A stretch of DNA of 64,000 nt from assembly GCA_029207755.1 (NCBI GenBank), contig JARCOQ010000017.1, positions 3,670,945-3,734,944 of the forward strand, given 5' to 3'. The notes beneath the pieces were generated by a model. That model had not been told where the DNA came from. It saw only the letters and a program-made list of their open reading frames with translations, and searched no databases. Shown here piece by piece: positions 23,131-34,976 of this stretch. The stretch comes from Chamaea fasciata (Eukaryota; Chordata; Aves; Passeriformes; Sylviidae). Position 1 is the stretch's first letter. Every line of letters begins with the position of its first letter. A program made the translations under genes and the position numbers.

Positions 23131-26100
23131 GAACAAGCCTTGATCCCGCCTTCCCAGCCGCCCCAGTGACGCTTCCAGCTCGCACGGTCAAAACTGTGGT
23201 CACATGGGTTTGTGGGCAGAGGGCTTGTGTCTGGGACAGGCGCTGTTCCAGGCTTCTTCACCTTTGGCCTAACACCTCAGCATTGTGCTCGACTGGCCAG
23301 CGACCGTGACTGTGGTTTTTTTGTCTGGTTGGTGTTTTTCTCCTAGTCCCGAGTTCTGGATTTCTCAAGCCCTTTAATGCTACAATCAGCAAAGGAACGC
23401 AGGCCTGTGTCCATTTTCTAGGCTGCTCCTTAGGGTTTGAACATCTGAAGATTCTTTATTATTGGCTAGAAGATATAGTCAATAGTAAAAATAGTTTTCT
23501 AATTTTCCTTGCAGAAGCTTCTGGTGGCTGTGTGAATGGATTACCAGTCTTTTTTCCATACGTTAGCTCGAAGCTTTCATGTTTGATAAACAGGTTTAGT
23601 AAACCACAGACAGTTCTCCCTTCCTAGCTTCTCTTCCTTAGCTTTCAGCACTTTTGTAGAGGGCCTGAGGTTTCTTAGCTCCACACTATGATCAGAGAAA
23701 CTGAGACACAGAGAACCAACGCACCAAAAGGAACAGCAGAGCACGAATGGAGCCTGTGAGTTGAATGCCGCGTTTTCTGGTATCATTCTTAAGGGTGATT
23801 CAGCTAGCCCTGGTTAGTTAAGATTTGCATCAGCTTGTCTGGTAGCCATTTACAGATCTCTGAAATTATCTGATGTCCTGTAGCCAGGCTTATCTCAAAC
23901 TGAATAGGCTTTCCTCTCTACAATCTTCTCTGCTACTCTGAAAAGCCAGTTCCTCCCAAGCAAACCATTAAAAAATAGTATCCCAGAATGCCTGCTCACA
24001 CGTGCATATTTATTGGGGGTAGTGTTAAAAGAAACCCCAACCAACCAAGAAAACAAAACAACAAAAAGCCCAGCAACCACAAAAGCCTGGTGCCTGTGGT
24101 CTCAGCTCAAGCCCATCACCAGGGCTGTGGTATCTGGGGCTCGCTCTGGAGCCACTGGAAGCAGTGGGCAGCCTGATAATAGCCACTGTGGCACAGCTGC
24201 AATAGCTGTGCCCGGTGCCAGGCTGCTCCTAATCTCGCCAGTGCCAAACGTCCCTCTGAGCCGGCCCATCCAGCACAGCCCCTCTCTCCCCAGAGCCTCT
24301 CTCTGCTAATCTGCAGCTGCACATGTGCCGTGCCTGTGCCTGGGAAGAGCCTCGGGCTGTTAACAGGTCTGGGGCTTCTCAGGGCTGAGCAAAGACAGGC
24401 TTGCAACTCAATCGACACAGAAACAGGGCCCTGCTAGGCTGGGTTTGGGATAAAGTCAGACTTAGAGGTTCGCAGAAATGCACATGAGGACAAGGAAAAG
24501 AGGCCCAAACCCACATTTGCTTCACAAAGCATCTCAGCTACCTGGTGTCATGTGCCAGAATTCTTTAGACTCTGTAAGGAAGTGCTTCAGAGGAGGCACA
24601 TGATTCTGGGGACCTATTTTCAGCGAGAGGAAAAGCCCCTATTGAGTGATTGCATGTTTCTTTCACTTCCCCTTTTCCCCTTTCCTTGTAAGATGTGCTC
24701 AGCGAATATATTTATTCCTGGAATTATTCTGTCATATTTTTTGGACACTGAGTTAGCACCTATAGCCTCTTCCTAAGCTGTCTCTATTGTGAATACACTG
24801 CATACTTTAAATTGTATTCATTTTGTATTTATTATTGACATTGTGTCAAGGCAGGTCCCATTCAGAGTGCAGTAGTTGAATCTATAACTCAGATGTGCAT
24901 TACCACTCACTCTTAGCTAAGGATGGTTGGAGAAAACAAGTATGAAATTTGCATAAATAAAATGAGATATGCTTGTAAAGTGAATGTCCAAAGAACCTTT
25001 TCAGAATTTTCTTAGGGAATTGTAGAAGATATCCAAAGGCCTTGGAAATATTGACAATGTGGCAATGGAACAGAACGTTTTGTGTGTCTTGCTGGGTAAA
25101 CTGAATGACTTAGAGAATACTTATCTTTTGGAAAACAATAAAATGATTGTGTTTTAAAGAAACAAATGAATCTACAAACAAAATTAATCTACCTGAATTT
25201 AAAGTCTTCCTTTTATTGCTCCCTGCTCAGTATGCTCACAGCATGGCAGAGGATGATGGATGTTTGCTCTCTACTTTTTTACAATGCACTTCTGGCGCTG
25301 AACTCTGTGTTCAGAGCGGTTGTCTGTTCCTTCATTGGCTGGTGGGAGAAGTGGAAGTCATCAAGTGGAGGGGAAGCCTGGACTAAGCTGATTTTTCTTC
25401 TGGAACCATATGGAAGCTCAGAAATCCCTTATCTCTAGCAACCCATAAAGTGGTAGAGTAGGTTCAGTGAGTCAAGCCCTTCCACTGTCACCCTTTTATG
25501 CTAAATAGTTTAAGGTGCTTTCCTAATTATAATTATAATTCCTAATTATAGTCCCTTTCCCCATCCTTAAAAGGAACACTTGCAAGGCAGTGACAGTCAT
25601 TTGACACGTAATGAAACTGCTCTAGGCTTGCAGAAGTCATTTTATCCTGGGTTTCTGCTGCTCAGTGATACTGGTCCCTGGTTATCAGCAGCCAAACACG
25701 ACTGTGCTGTGTTTTGTTCTGCCTCACATCGTTTCCTTTAGCACAGTGAGATGTTTCACTCAGTGAATGTTACAGTTCAGTTCAGAGAACTTCTGTGAAA
25801 CGGGGTTTTCACCTCTAGCATTTTCCTGGCAAGGAAAGTACATCTGAAGTACATCTGAGATAGAAGAAATTAAGAAATATTAGAAATGCTGTATTTCTTA
25901 AGGTCAGGAAGAGAGAGAGGGAGAAAGAAAGAGCACCTGTGCAAGTCAATCACAAGTTAATTCAAGAATTGGCTAAAAACGATGGATTCTTAGAACTATT
26001 TAAGGACCATGCATCACTGAGAGTACAGTGTTATTTTTATGTGTTACAGAGTATTTTTTGTTACTGCTCCTGTTCCCTCCTTCATGCAGTCAAACATCAG

Positions 26101-26520
26101 CAACGATGCTTGTTAGTGAGCTGGAGTTTGCCTTGCAGTGCACTGAATGTTGTGATTATAGGAGGCTCCTGCTCACAAGTTGTTACCATTTTTATTATGG
26201 GTGTTGTCCTCTATGACTCATACGATGCTAAAATTTAAATTATGTGGCAGAAGCACATGTGCTTAATAAATTAAGATCCCTCACTTTGGGCTATGATCTC
26301 TCTATATGCACATATATTTGTATATATATTACGTCTAATATAAAATAATGAAACAGAAACAGAATATGCACATATATTCATGCACCACACTGATGCACAG
26401 AGAACTGGGAAGGGGTTCATGTGACAAATGTTGCTTTCCAAGGTGCACCTGTGCTGTTGTATGTGTAGCCAGGCAGTAAAGAGGCCCTGGGCTCCTGGTG
26501 CAGTGCCTGGGGCTGGCTAC
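23131..26520. other. Intergenic region between CTSZ and TUBB1
   Basis: No recognised gene. It separates the CTSZ promoter (firing left) from the TUBB1 promoter (firing right), so it may contain regulatory elements for either. The only simple repeats I see are a short AATTAT repeat near 25,525-25,550 and a GA-rich run near 25,910-25,933. Confidence 0.5.
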
Positions 26521-26524
26521 TCCC

Positions 26525-26679
26525 CTGGCTGGCTGAGTGACAGTCCCTGGGGTATAAAAGGGCCCCTGGGGCCGGGCTGTGCTGGGTGTAGCTGATAGAG
26601 CAGCAGGCAGAGGGCTCGTTCTGGGGAGCTGGAGAGCCTGGGAGAGGTTGTAGCCACCAACACGTCCGAGACACACAAA
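26525..26679 (+). promoter_or_regulatory. TUBB1: TATA-type promoter and 5' UTR of TUBB1
   Basis: TATAAAAG at 26,553-26,560 sits about 120 bp before the start codon, placing initiation near 26,585. There is no CpG island, unlike the other four genes here. Just upstream, GGCTGAGTGA (26,531-26,540) resembles an NF-E2/AP-1 site with a mismatch, and TGATAG (26,593-26,598) fits the GATA consensus. Mammalian TUBB1 is NF-E2 and GATA dependent in megakaryocytes; use of these sites here is inferred. Confidence 0.6.
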
Positions 26680-29600
26680 ATGCGTGAAATCGTGCACCTG
26701 CAGATTGGCCAGTGTGGGAACCAAATTGGATCCAAGGTAAGGTCTCCTCAGCGCGGATCATCAGCAGGAGATCAGAGGTAGCAGGTCACTCATCATCAGT
26801 GCATGGGGACTTTGGGGGGGATAACTTGTAACTCAGTGGCGGGAAGCATGGCGTGTTAGCAGGGAACTTGAGTATTTGTATAGGAAAGGTAAAAGCTGGA
26901 TATTCTCCTCATGCAAAGTTTAATGTTCATTTGTAATAACCATGGCCCAGTGATTACAAGTGCACCAGAGCATCCATTCCTGCTGGGACTCCTGTTCCCT
27001 GGGGGAACTCATATACTCTGCAAGATACTGGAGCAAGTGACAGAGCCAGTAATTCCAGGGCTGTGAAGTTGTGCTGCTGGTACTTTAGTTCAGCCATGCA
27101 GCAGCAGCTCTGCCACATTTTATTCTTAAATATCACAGAATCATACAATGGTTTGGGTTGGAAGGGCTCCTAAAGATCATATGGGATCATATTAATCAAC
27201 AGCATAACCTGTGTTAGAGCGTAGAATGACACAAAGCGTCACTGGCCTCCTGTGAGAGACAGGTATCTTTTGGAGTATTTTTGTGTAGCTCAAACACTGG
27301 CATGCTGTGACACAGGGAGTAGTCACTATTGCTGACTTTCTGGGCTAGGAGTAAAAAAGACCCACCAATTACTATGCTGTGTGATATCCATCCTTTTTTT
27401 TTTTTTTTTTTTTTTAATTGATGAGTAGGAAGTTGTCTAAAGATTATCTGTTTTGGGCTGGGAGGTATTTTAAGTCATGGGATAATTGAGGGATTTTTCT
27501 GTTGTGTTCTTCCCCCTTTCTCCCACACCTAACCTTGATTCCTTTTAATGGAATGCTGGCAGTGGTGTATTTGTACACTCAAAACGGGACTGGATGCTAA
27601 CCCAGGAGACCTTTAATATTAGAATAGCCTGGTCATTACAGTGGGTGGGTGTGTCTGCATGAACACTGCTGTGGCTGCTGCCCAGATAAGAGCCCAGCAC
27701 AAGAGCACATCCATATGAGTGTCAAGATAGGACGTTTAGGACCAGCAGCTGTTTGTGGAAAGTTTGCTCACGTACAAATTTCTGTGCCAGCTTTGTCATG
27801 CCATGGTCCCACTTGTGCATGACAGGACTCAAAGCAACTCTCCCTAATCCACACCCTCACAACCTTTTTGTTAAGCTCATACCAAGTAGTAACTGTCATT
27901 TAAACTTTTAAACTAACATCCCTTTTCTTTTACTCTAAAGAGAACAAACTGAGGCCCTCCACCTATTAGTGCACAGCTAATAGCTAAACAGCATAAATGG
28001 TCTGCTTAAGTTTGCCCTCAAATTTATTTGGGAGGGGTAGAGGAGGATCCCTGTTCTGATCTAGTAAGTAAATGGCAAAGCATCGCCTGCTTCAGGCACA
28101 GTTCCCAGAGCTGGTGCTGAACATGTGCTGAAAATAAATAAATCATTCTCAGCGTACCTCTTTCCCTTTGCAGTTCTGGGAGGTGCTTGGTGAGGAACAT
28201 GGGATTGACATCACTGGGAACTACCGTGGGGATTCACCGCTGCAGCTGGAGCGAATTAACGTGTACTTCAATGAGGCTTATTGTAAGTGTCCAGCAGAGC
28301 CAACAGGGAGGGTAAAACAAGTAATTAAAAAACCCACGGAAAGCCTAAACCACTCTAGGTGGATTGGACTTTCCAGAGTGGATTGTAAGCCCGTTTCTTT
28401 GACTGCTAGCAGTAATTATTTGCATTCCTTTTGTTTTCTTACAGCCCATAAATACGTGCCCCGTTCCATCCTGGTGGACCTGGAGCCTGGGACGATGGAC
28501 AGTGTCCGGTCCAGCAGAATCGGCCCCCTCTTTCGACCTGACAACTTTATCCATGGTATGTACAGCACACTGCCAGCAAACTGACTGCAGGCAACTGTCC
28601 CAGAAGGGCCTTGGAGGTCCTTTAAAAAGTCTCCTGTTAACTTTGTGTCTGTTCTTTCTCTAATTCCATTCACAGGTAATTCAGGTGCTGGCAACAACTG
28701 GGCCAAAGGCCATTACACAGAAGGTGCTGAACTGATAGAAAACGTCATGGATGTGGTCAGGAACGAGTGTGAGAGCTGTGACTGCCTTCAGGGATTCCAG
28801 CTCATCCATTCCCTCGGCGGTGGCACAGGCTCAGGCATGGGGACACTCCTCATCAACAAGATCCGAGAGGAATATCCTGACAGGATCATGAACACCTTCA
28901 GCGTTGTGCCCTCACCCAAGGTATCCGACACGGTGGTGGAGCCCTACAACGCCATCCTCTCCATCCACCAGCTGATAGAGAACACAGATGAAACCTTCTG
29001 CATTGACAACGAAGCTCTGTACGATATATGCTTCAGGACATTAAAGCTCACCAATCCCACCTACGGGGACCTCAACCACTTGGTGTCCCTAACGATGAGC
29101 GGCGTCACCACCTCGCTGCGTTTCCCTGGCCAGCTGAACGCGGATCTGCGGAAGCTGGCGGTGAACATGGTGCCCTTTCCTCGCCTGCACTTCTTCATGC
29201 CCGGCTTTGCCCCGCTGACAGCCCGGGGCAGCCAGCAGTACCGGGCCCTGACCGTGCCAGAGCTCACCCAGCAGATGTTCGATGCCCGGAACATGATGGC
29301 AGCCTGCGACCCCCGCCGCGGCCGCTACCTCACCGTCGCCTGCATCTTCAGGGGCAGGATGTCCACCAGGGAAGTGGACGAGCAGCTGCTGTCTGTCCAG
29401 ACCAAGAACAGCTCCTACTTTGTGGAGTGGATCCCCAACAACGTGAAGGTGGCTGTGTGTGACATCCCGCCGCGGGGGCTGAAGATGGCAGCCACGTTTA
29501 TTGGCAATAACACGGCCATCCAGGAGCTCTTCATCAGGGTGTCCGAGCAGTTCTCAGCCATGTTCAGAAGGAAAGCGTTTCTCCACTGGTACACGGGGGA

Positions 29601-29754
29601 AGGCATGGATGAGATGGAGTTTTCTGAAGCAGAAGGTAACACCAACGACCTCGTGTCCGAGTACCAACAGTACCAGGATGCCACTGCAGACGTGGAGGAA
29701 TTTGAAGAGGTAGAAGTGGAAGCAGAACCCAAGCCAGAAAAGGAAGCAGAGTAA
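26680..29754 (+). CDS. TUBB1: Beta-1 tubulin class VI (haematopoietic)
   Basis: Beta subunit of the alpha/beta tubulin dimer, specialised for the marginal microtubule band of platelets; birds express the orthologue in thrombocytes and nucleated red cells. Four exons (26680-26736, 28174-28282, 28445-28555, 28676-29754) join to 451 aa, exactly the human TUBB1 length, with the typical beta-tubulin exon layout (large last exon). The protein begins MREI, the autoregulatory motif that triggers co-translational mRNA decay. The GTP-binding tubulin signature GGGTGSG is at 140-146. Assignment to class VI instead of another beta isotype rests on synteny and on residues such as GEEHGID and the tail. That tail (431-451, [14 protein letters not shown] then KPEKEAE) is acidic with three lysines and differs from common isotypes. 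All splice sites are canonical. Confidence 0.96.
27132..27195 (-). mobile_element. CR1-like LINE fragment in TUBB1 intron 1
   Basis: The plus strand reads tcacagaatcatacaatgg, then tttgggttggaaggg and taaagatcat. This is the reverse complement of the 3' end of avian CR1 elements as I know it. Only about 60 bp is recognisable. It is an old, truncated copy without coding capacity. Confidence 0.65.
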
Positions 29755-30660
29755 AAAGTATCCAAACACTCTCCCACTGAGCCTGTTCACATTCACCAAG
29801 GACAAAGCAACAGCCATCATCTGCATACCCAAAGTAACACATCTCTTCAGGACTTTTTCTCTGCATCTGATATCACAGTGCTTTTGAAATTAATGGCAGC
29901 TCTGCTGTACTGTCTTAAACAACTGTTGACACTGAATCTCTCCCAAAACCAATCCACTGTGAAGACACGTTATCTCATACCAGCCTTTGCTGTAAATGGA
30001 TTCACTTTTAGAATATAATCACCAGATACTGAATGTACTATACAGCCGCTGTGCCTGTGTATATAGACCAGGATCATACGCAATAGTAAAATATGCTGTC
30101 AGCTCATCACATTTATTTATTCTCAGGTAAACACAGTCCCTGCTGATTGTGAACTTGTTACTGTTTTAGGAACATGTGCACATCTCTAAGGCCTGCAATG
30201 GCAGTGACTCTTTTATCACTCCACAGACTGATGTAGATCTGCAGAAACATGGGGCAAATGACTGAATCTGCACATTCTTATTTTATGAGTACTCTAATTG
30301 CTCTATCACATTGCTGGCTTATATTATTGCAGAGCTTGTATTCATTATCATGGTGTGGTTTGTTTCTATTTCTAACTACAACGTTGAGTTACATTAGCAC
30401 ACTAAGTTGTGATGTTGTATAAAAGTTTGGTGTGGTATTTTTTTTTCCTAGGTACTAACTACTGTAAATTTTTTTTCCCCTAACGTTCAGTACAACAAAA
30501 ATGACATAGAATGGTTTGTAGTTTGTTAATATAAATTCTGTGGCAGTCACTAAAACAAAGCCATATTTGCCTTCAGTGAAAAAAAATTCTTCCCATCACA
30601 GCTGCCTACGATGTATTTATAATATTCTGTTAAATAAAGATTATATACCATTCTATGCAA
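29755..30660 (+). other. TUBB1: Probable TUBB1 3' UTR
   Basis: Non-coding sequence after the TUBB1 stop, running to the AATAAA at 30,633. No other feature is recognised in it. Confidence 0.5.
30633..30638 (+). terminator. TUBB1: Candidate TUBB1 poly(A) signal
   Basis: AATAAA in the context gttaaataaagatt, about 880 nt after the stop codon. It gives a 3' UTR of about 0.9 kb. Confidence 0.5.
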
Positions 30661-31449
30661 GTTTTATACTTGAAACATTTGATAGACAAAACCCCCTAAG
30701 TTTATTCTTGCAAGAACTAACTCTGAATTACATTAGTTATACTCTTTGATGAAAAGGTTTGTTGTGCTTTGAAGACAATAATGCCTCATGTTTGAGCTCA
30801 GTCTTGGCGAAGGAACCTGAAACCAATTCTCCTGTGCAATGGGACAATGTTGTCTCTGCTGTGACGACACACAGCAGCAGGAAAATGCAACAACTTCCCC
30901 CAAAAACCAGGCAGCTTGAAGTGCATCTTTTCCACCCAGCCAAGAGAAGTGTCCTTCTCCATTCCTGCTCCCCAGAGAACGTTTTTCCCTCTCATGACAA
31001 AGTGTTAATGAGGACAAAGAATTCAGATTCCTGTGTCTCTTTCTCCACCTCTTACATGACACCAGGTCTCCCAATTCCTGATTCACTGCTCAGTGCCTCA
31101 GACTTGGAGATCAGATCCCCAGCAGCACATCCATGGCACAATTATCCTGCTTCCAGTATTCAAAACTATATGCTGTATTACCTGTTAATACAGATTTTAG
31201 CCAGGATTCTTTTTTCAAAGTCATCATTAAAATGTAGTAGGCAGAAAAGTTTTAAACAACAATCAAATCTCTCACTCATTAAAGTACCTGAAATATCAGC
31301 ATGAAACCCCAAAAGAAATTTGGCTTAAAAACGAACAATGCTGCTACTGAATGTCCAGACTACGCTAAAAGCAGTCTGTTATTTCAACTGAACTGAAAGT
31401 AAATGTCTCTGCAGAACAGAAGCTTTGTTTCAAGAGGAACAACACTTTC

Positions 31450-31589
31450 CACACATTCAGAAATTACATTTATTAGCATGCCAATTTACATACAGAGGCA
31501 AGTTCTACAGTTCACATGATGACATTACACTGCAGTCTTGCGCTTGCCTACAGCTTTGCAGTTTGCTGTTATTTACCACAGATCAGCTC
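31450..31589 (-). other. ATP5F1E: Candidate 3' UTR exon of ATP5F1E
   Basis: On the minus strand a pyrimidine-rich acceptor (tttttaatctcttgtag) ends at 31,590. About 115 nt further on is AATAAA (31,474-31,469). This would pair with the donor GTAAGT that follows the ATP5F1E stop codon at 32,231. The human gene also has three exons. Inferred, with no transcript support. Confidence 0.4.
31469..31474 (-). terminator. ATP5F1E: Candidate ATP5F1E poly(A) signal
   Basis: TTTATT on the plus strand gives AATAAA on the minus strand, in the context gctaataaatg. It suits the end of the short ATP5F1E transcript and lies about 0.8 kb from the converging TUBB1 signal. Confidence 0.45.
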
Positions 31590-32234
31590 CTACAAGAGAT
31601 TAAAAACACAAGTTACTCAACTCAAGAATGGGTATAAGGTACACTTCATAGAAAAGGTAATAATATTTAATCTCAGATCAGGAATAGAAGCTCTTTTCAG
31701 AGGAGAAGTTCTGTCCAGAAAAGAAAATATTTCAGCTGCTTGTGATGTATGGAATGGCAGAAATAAAGGTACCAGCAACATCTGCCTTAGAGAGAGCAGA
31801 TAACCCATACAATGAATATGCTGATCAGGGGAAGGAGCTGTTCAGAGAGGCTGTCTGCTGGCTTAGCAAGGATGAAACATGTGGATATCACAGAGAAACC
31901 TGTGAGCATCACTACAGAGCCCCAGCTGTTCTGTGTAAGCCCATGAAGAGTCCGACCAAAGCCCAAGAGGTTCAATGCAGGGCTTGACAGACTCCATCTC
32001 ACCTCACTAATGGGATTAGGCTGTTTCCCATCCCACACGCAATCAGGTCACAGACACCTGCGCACATTCGCACCGCACCAGCCGCAATCCCCTCCACTCC
32101 CAGGCCGGGAAATCGAGCCGATTATCGCTAGATATTGGGGATTAATGGTCTCAGCAGTTACAGACTATCGCTAAAGCCACTCTTGCACTACAGCGCTCCA
32201 GCCACGCACCCAGCCCACCCCACCCACTTACATT

Positions 32235-32565
32235 TCACTCCTTTTTGGGTTTCACCGTTTTCACCGTGGCCACGGCTGCCCTCTCGGCCTCCGCTTTGTA
32301 CTGCGGCTTCATGGCGGCGCGCACAGCCTGGGCGCAGATCTGCGAGAACCGGATGTAGCTGCGGCCGGGGGCACAGAGGGCGGTCAGACCCGGGCCCGGT
32401 CCCAAAGCCGCCTCCCCCGCCCCAAACCCGCGTTCTCCCCGCGCCGCTGTGACCCCGCCAGGCGCTCCCTGACAGCCCCGCCCCGCCAGCCCCGGGCCCC
32501 CGCCCTGTCGCGGGGCTGTCGCGACAGCGGTACCTGAGCCCGGCCTGTCGCCAGTACGCCACCAT
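32235..32565 (-). CDS. ATP5F1E: ATP synthase F1 subunit epsilon
   Basis: Smallest subunit of the mitochondrial F1 ATPase; it packs against gamma and delta in the central stalk on the matrix side. Two coding exons (32534-32565, 32235-32358) join to 51 aa, the exact human length. The N-terminal [20 protein letters not shown] is nearly identical to human ATP5F1E (SYIRYSQICA), and the protein ends in KPKKE. It has no cleavable mitochondrial presequence, as is known for this subunit. The central and C-terminal part (MKPQYKAEAERAAVATVKT) is more diverged and richer in alanine than in mammals. An intron donor (GTAAGT) begins 3 nt after the stop codon, so the rest of the 3' UTR is probably in another exon. 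Confidence 0.95.
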
Positions 32566-32870
32566 GGCTGCGGCTCCGCGCGGCAAGGTCAGCGCGCGCC
32601 GCAGGGGGCGCGCCCGCCGGCCAATCAGCGGGCGGGAGCGGCTCACGCGCGCCGGCGTTCACGGGCGCGCGCCCCCGGCGGCGGCCAATCAGAGGGCCCC
32701 GTTGCGGCGCGCGGCTCCCGCCCTTTCCGCCCGCCGCGCCCCGGGCTCGCCCCGCCCCTTCCCCTCGGGCCGGTCGGCCCCGCGGCCGTGAGGGGCGGTG
32801 GGCGGGGGCATGGCGGCGGCGGGCTGCGCTGCGGCTCCTCACGGCGGCCCCGGCCTGTTAAAACCGCGCG
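32566..32870 (-). promoter_or_regulatory. ATP5F1E: CpG-island promoter of ATP5F1E with two CCAAT boxes
   Basis: CpG-dense sequence upstream of the start codon, with no TATA box. Two CCAATCAG motifs (32,621-32,628 and 32,685-32,692) lie in the same orientation 64 bp apart, a common NF-Y arrangement in housekeeping promoters. The GC-rich block also extends downstream over both coding exons to about 32,250. Confidence 0.65.
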
Positions 32871-34616
32871 AGTGTGTGTGTCCGGTTCAGTGGTTCAGAG
32901 TAATTTGCCGGAAATAAACTGGACGTCAGTTACCTAAGGAACATCAGTTAAAGGCCGAGTTGTCTATGAGGCTCGGGGCTAGTTAGAGAGCACTTGTGTT
33001 AGCTGCACATTAACTCCTTTCCCAGTAATCCTGTTGTAATCTAAACATCGGAGCAAGCAGTTAAAAGGGTGTGTTTTTACCACTCTATGCCGTCACTTTT
33101 TGTTTTTTTTCTAGATAAGACATTTCAAAAAACTCCCCCATTTTACAAGCATGAGGAGCCAGTGATTTTTTTTTTTTTTTTAACAGATTGTCTTCATTTT
33201 AGAGTTGATCTGGTTGTGGCCGGGCTGTGACAGTTCCCATTGGACACGGTGCCTTGCCGTGGGTTTCCTGACGTTGATACAAGAACCTGAAATTCAATCA
33301 TTTGCTCTAAACAAATCCGTGAAAGACAACATAGTAAACTAGAAGCTGTGGACACAAAGAAAAAATAATATATATTATGTAATATATCCCACATATAACA
33401 ATCATATAATTATATATATCCCACATATAATCAAAAAGCTATTAGATGATTCAAATCATGTTTGATACACGAGCAATTTGGTCCTAACCTAATGTTCATT
33501 TAAGTAATTAAGACAAAATACTTAAGGAGATTAAATACTGGCTTTTAAACAAATCCTTTCGCTTTTGCCTTGTTCGCCTACTTCCTTTCATCCAAAGTCA
33601 AACCATTTTTAAAGCACAGTGTAATTTTCAGCTTTATTCGAGGTCTCATTTAGCCCAGAACCATTGCAATTAACAATCCGCACGGTAATGTCAGGGAAGA
33701 GCCACCAGAACGAAAAGAACAACTGTTCACCAGATATGTCAGTCTGTCTCCAGCATACAGTAAGATCTGCACCAGCGATCTGTATTTTTTTTTTTAACCG
33801 TTAAACAACTCTGCTCCTATAGAATTTTGGCTTCGTTCCTTAAACCCACATATTGCAATTGTTCCTACTTAATTTTAAAGAAATAGCTAGTGTAAATGAG
33901 GCAGAAAACAAATCTTACTTCATGCATTTGTTTTCTTCTTTATTTTTGCGTGAAACGTATTCTAATTTTGTGACAGACGTGGCATATTGGAGCAAAGCTT
34001 TCCAATTTGCAGAAATGAAATAAATTTAAAAATATTTGTTACGACAAACGTGTTTCTGCACCTTTAGCACAAAGAGGTGCCAGTGATATTGAAAGGAAAT
34101 ATGTTTGGTTTCAAAGCCCCAGCCATAACGATGATAACAAAAAGACACAAGACAGCACCAAAGATTTTGGGAAGCCCCTCTGTGCTAACTAAGCAGCATA
34201 TTTGATGCAAAAACAAGTAGCTTACATATATTGAGAAAAGGGATGTTACATGCAAATGCTTCTTTAATGGGAACATCTGATTATTTGATAGGCAAAATAA
34301 TCAGCACTAAGATTATTTTAAGCCTCTCGGGCAGCCCAGGCCACATAGATGGCTTGGCAGAGAAAAATCATGCCTGTAGAGTTGGGCATCTTTTCCCCAG
34401 CTACATGCCCCTGTATTCCTGCCCCACAACTTCTCTGGTTCCTCTCCCTGACCCATTCCTCAACTGTTTTTTGCTCCTCAATTTTCTTTTCCTGCCACAT
34501 CTTCTCTCTCTGTACCTCCCTGCGAAATGCCTCTGCCTGCATTTCTGTGAAATTAAATCAGATATTAATCCATAATGGGGATACACTACCTGTATGCAAT
34601 TATTTACACATTTAGC
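32871..34616. other. Intergenic, AT-rich, no recognised gene
   Basis: No conserved coding exon or RNA gene is seen. It contains poly-T runs (33,167-33,181 and 33,787-33,797) and a short AT-rich direct repeat described separately. Confidence 0.5.
33382..33430. repeat. Exact 17-bp direct repeat in AT-rich DNA
   Basis: The 17-mer atatatcccacatataa occurs at 33,382-33,398 and again at 33,414-33,430, with start points 32 bp apart, separated by AT-rich sequence. It is probably a local duplication. Confidence 0.8.
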
Positions 34617-34622
34617 TTTATT
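34617..34622 (-). terminator. AATAAA downstream of the hendecad open frame
   Basis: TTTATT on the plus strand gives AATAAA on the minus strand, about 355 nt after the stop codon (34,979-34,977) of the repeat-encoded frame. It is the expected position if that frame is a terminal exon. Confidence 0.3.
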
Positions 34623-34976
34623 TACGATTTGTTAGTCTTGATAAAGAAAAATTAAATTGAGCATGAACTGAAAAAGATAAACCTCTGGGAGAGGTACCAA
34701 CCATGCTGAGGCAGACTGGATATCAGTCAGTGACAGAAACTGTGCTCTACAAAAATTCCAGAATAAATATTGATGTTTTTGCAGCTGTTACAAGGCACCG
34801 TCAGAGATTTGAACGACCTGTTTTCATGCCCAGTTTAGATGCCAGGAGATATTCTGTAAAGCCCTGAACTTTCCTCAGGTAAGAATTTTCAGAGAGAGAA
34901 CAAAGGAGAGGGCAGACAAAGGAGAGAAGTTTAGGACAGAGAGAGGTTGCAGAGAGAAGGGGATGGGTTAGGAGGG

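Noticed and set aside
22209..23309. Several long open frames on both strands (up to about 320 codons), Pro-rich or Gly/Arg-rich
   Set aside because: They run through the GC minisatellite and CpG island of CTSZ; a stop-poor repeat read in any register gives such frames. The real gene there is CTSZ exon 1.
29028..29866. Frames of 92-144 codons overlapping TUBB1 exon 4
   Set aside because: Shadows of the conserved TUBB1 reading frame.
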